Origin: Promicromonospora citrea
GTDB taxonomy: Bacteria > Actinomycetota > Actinomycetes > Actinomycetales > Cellulomonadaceae
Length of the DNA: 42,540 bases
NCBI RefSeq assembly: GCF_013004695.1
Contig: NZ_JABEMG010000027.1
Location: 1 to 42,540 of the forward strand
Reading direction: 5' to 3'
Part shown: in pieces, positions 40,998-42,540 of the stretch
How the letters are laid out: each line of letters begins with the position of its first letter
Position numbering within the stretch: position 1 is the first letter of the stretch
Notes under the pieces: generated by a model
Database searches by the model: none
The model's input: the letters and a program-made list of their open reading frames with translations, nothing else
What the model was told of the DNA's origin: nothing
Position numbers and translations under genes: made by a program

Positions 40998-41914
40998 CAG
41001 TGCCCAGCCTCCTGTTCCTCGTCCAAAGGCTTGATCACGCCGGGCTCGCGAGCGAGGTCCATGCCCAGCTCGCCGGTCTGCCCCTTGGCCCTGAGCTCGT
41101 CCATGTGGGCCTCGTACTCCTCGGCCGAGACCACCTTGACGTTGAAGAGCATGCCCGAGTGGAACTCACCGCAGAGCTCCGCGCACTTGCCGGCGTACGT
41201 GCCCTCGCGGGTCGGCGTCACCTGGAACGTGTTGGTGCGCTGCGGGATCATGTCCTGCTTGTACAGGAACGCGGGGATCCAGAACGAGTGGATGACGTCA
41301 CGCGAGTCGAGCGTGAACTCCACCGTCTCGTTGACCGGCAGGTACAGCGTCGGGAACGACGTCGAGGTGCCCGCGGCGCCGTCGAGCTCGTCCTCCGCCG
41401 TGACGCTGCCCGGGTCCGCCTCGTGCTCGCCGAAGTCGTAGACGCCGGCGTCGAGGTAGTTGAAGTCCCAGCTCCACTGCTTGCCGATCACCTGGATGTG
41501 CTCGGTCGCCGTGCCGTCCACGCGGTTGATCTCCGTCATGTCCCGGTCGGTGTACCAGAACAGGACGAGGACCATGATCAGCGGGACGGCCGTGTACATG
41601 AGCTCGAGCGGCAGGTGGTACCGCGTCTGCACCGGGAGCTGGTGGTCGTCCTTGCGCTTGCGGTAGGCGGCGATGCACCACAGCATCAGGCCCCACGTCA
41701 CGAGCCCCACGGCGAGGGCGGCGATCCACGAGCCGACCCACAGGTCGGTGATCCGCGCGGTCTGGTTTGTCACCTCCCCGTCGCTGTAGCCGGGCAGGTA
41801 TCCGCGCTGGACGGAATCACTGGCGCAGCCCGTGGCCACGACTGCGACGGCGACGGCGAGAGCAGACGCGCGCAGGATGGCCCGCCGGGTGCGGGTAGGC
41901 GACTTCGAGTGCAA
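40997..41914 (-). CDS. ctaC: Cytochrome c oxidase subunit II (lipoprotein)
   Basis: 305-residue subunit II. A lipoprotein signal (AVAVVATGC, Cys 30) is followed by two membrane helices (about 58-83 and 102-121) and the exported CuA domain. CuA ligands: His 209 (VIHSFW), Cys 244, Glu 246, Cys 248, His 252 and Met 255 in [12 protein letters not shown]. The start is TTG 41914, chosen over a frame open to 42073 because GAAAGG lies 6 nt upstream and the signal peptide then has the right length. It accepts electrons from the dihaem cytochrome c. A TAGGCT -10-like box on the minus strand at 42003-41998 could start transcription near 41991. Confidence 0.94.
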   Translation of the reverse strand: MHSKSPTRTRRAILRASALAVAVAVVATGCASDSVQRGYLPGYSDGEVTNQTARITDLWVGSWIAALAVGLVTWGLMLWCIAAYRKRKDDHQLPVQTRYHLPLELMYTAVPLIMVLVLFWYTDRDMTEINRVDGTATEHIQVIGKQWSWDFNYLDAGVYDFGEHEADPGSVTAEDELDGAAGTSTSFPTLYLPVNETVEFTLDSRDVIHSFWIPAFLYKQDMIPQRTNTFQVTPTREGTYAGKCAELCGEFHSGMLFNVKVVSAEEYEAHMDELRAKGQTGELGMDLAREPGVIKPLDEEQEAGH

Positions 41915-41997
41915 GGGAGGCCTTTCACGTCTCGTTCGGCGCGTCGCACCGGATTCCCCCCGAGCTCCACGCAGAACCTTCGTCCTCGATGACATGC

Positions 41998-42003
41998 AGC
42001 CTA
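41998..42003 (-). promoter_or_regulatory. Possible -10 (TAGGCT) of the ctaC operon
   Basis: On the minus strand, about 84 nt before TTG 41914. No convincing -35, so tentative. Confidence 0.3.
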
Positions 42004-42205
42004 GCGCGCCCTGAGGCGTGATGATGCCCGGAACACTCCCCCGCGGACGTGACGCTCTCCGCATCCGGGACACCCGTCCCTCCTGTTCAGCACACCAGCG
42101 CAGGGAGTGTCAGATCGATCCTCCTCGGGCGCCATCCCGGCGCCGGACGAGCACCCCTCGCGCGGGTGCGAGGATCAGGGGGACGACCGGCAGCAGGAGG
42201 ACTGT

Positions 42206-42540
42206 GTGAGCGACGCCACCCCCGCCACCCCCGTGCGGGTGCACCTCGACAACGGCGGACGCGCCCCGTGGCACCCGCTCGCCCGGCAGGCGTTCGAGCA
42301 GGCGCTCGCCGACGGCTGGGCCGACCCCCGGCGCCTGCACGCGGAGGGCCGCAGGGCCGCACGCCTGCTCGACGGCGCGCGCGAGGCCGTCGCCGCGGTG
42401 CTCGGCGCACGGACCGAGGAGGTCCGGTTCACCCCCGGCCACACTGCGTCGCTGCACGCGGCCGTCCTGGCGACGGCGGCGGCGCGGCGCCGCGCGGGCG
42501 GCACCGTGGTCGCGAGCGCCGTCGAGCGCGCAGCGGTGCT
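42206..42540 (+). CDS. Class-V aminotransferase (cysteine desulfurase-like), 5' part only
   Basis: The first 111 residues are visible and the frame runs off the right edge. HLDNGGRAPWHPLARQAFEQAL resembles the LDNAATTP start of NifS/IscS proteins, RLHAEGRRAARLLDGAREAVAAVLGA is the normal helix, and EEVRFTPGHTASLHAAVLA corresponds to the region that usually reads FTSGGTEANN. GTG 42206 is preferred because AGGAGG lies 5 nt upstream, and the overlapping GTG 42204 runs straight into a stop. The PLP-binding Lys and the catalytic Cys would lie outside the window. The departures at LDNGG and PGHTAS suggest a divergent subgroup, so desulfurase activity is not certain. Divergent from ctaC. Confidence 0.75.
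   Translation, partial: MSDATPATPVRVHLDNGGRAPWHPLARQAFEQALADGWADPRRLHAEGRRAARLLDGAREAVAAVLGARTEEVRFTPGHTASLHAAVLATAAARRRAGGTVVASAVERAAV

Noticed and set aside
40997-42073. Long form of ctaC starting at 42073
   Set aside because: The extra residues are Arg-rich and precede an otherwise ideal lipoprotein signal. TTG 41914 has a ribosome site at good spacing.
1-42540. tRNA, rRNA and known riboswitch genes
   Set aside because: I looked for cloverleaf-type and rRNA-like stretches in the intergenic gaps and saw none. Gaps are all shorter than 300 bp. A covariance-model search would be decisive.

Overview
The window is high-GC actinobacterial DNA, dense in genes, with many GTG and some TTG starts. 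Gene content (class II DAHP synthase, PASTA kinase with an Rv2175c-like partner, actinobacterial QcrCAB and CtaCDEF, LacI-controlled glycosidase genes) fits a Cellulomonas-like micrococcalean actinomycete. The genus is an inference.

Layout. (1) 1-12104 is housekeeping: a polyprenyl diphosphate synthase, a PknL-like kinase divergent from a small DNA-binding protein, a pfp-aroG pair, a GNAT enzyme, a FadD-type acyl-CoA ligase, a ROK glucokinase, a two-helix membrane protein and a PlsC-like acyltransferase. (2) 12129-20974 is a carbohydrate locus: a LacI regulator divergent from an ABC importer (binding lipoprotein and two permeases, no ATPase), a GH1 glycosidase, a secreted glucoamylase-like (GH144-type) enzyme and a GH13 enzyme. 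(3) 20989-25897 holds an AraC regulator and an acyl-CoA-dehydrogenase-like flavoprotein, now separated by a 2.7-kb transposon. (4) 25952-42540 returns to core genes: purC, a DEDDh exonuclease/GIY-YIG fusion, a RAM-domain protein, two cytochrome b genes flanking sodA, qcrA, qcrC, ctaE, a receiver-like protein with trpD, a lipoprotein, ctaF-ctaD-ctaC, and the start of a class-V aminotransferase.

Blocks 1 and 4 follow the gene order known from mycobacteria around Rv2173 to Rv2200c (idsA2, Rv2175c/pknL, aroG, plsC-like, fadD15, Rv2191, trpD, ctaE-qcrCAB, ctaC). The sugar and transposon region is therefore an insertion into, or a lineage-specific expansion of, a conserved neighbourhood.

The most striking item is 21949-24655. 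It appears to be a complete IS481-family element with 26-bp imperfect terminal inverted repeats (21 of 26 positions match) and a perfect 6-bp target duplication (GCTAAC). It carries two passenger genes, a clan GH-A-like hydrolase and a divergent PadR regulator with two CGTATACG operator candidates between them. The transposase lies directly downstream of the hydrolase on the same strand, so the PadR-controlled promoter may also drive transposition. Removing the element restores an araC/flavoprotein divergent pair about 114 bp apart.

Other points of interest: a second full-length qcrB after sodA with nucleotide-identical tracts shared with the first; a LacI operator next to a near-consensus promoter; a terminator-like hairpin that hides the ribosome binding site of the GNAT gene; and a recurrent leaderless layout (a -10-like hexamer 6 or 7 nt before the start codon) at about eleven genes.
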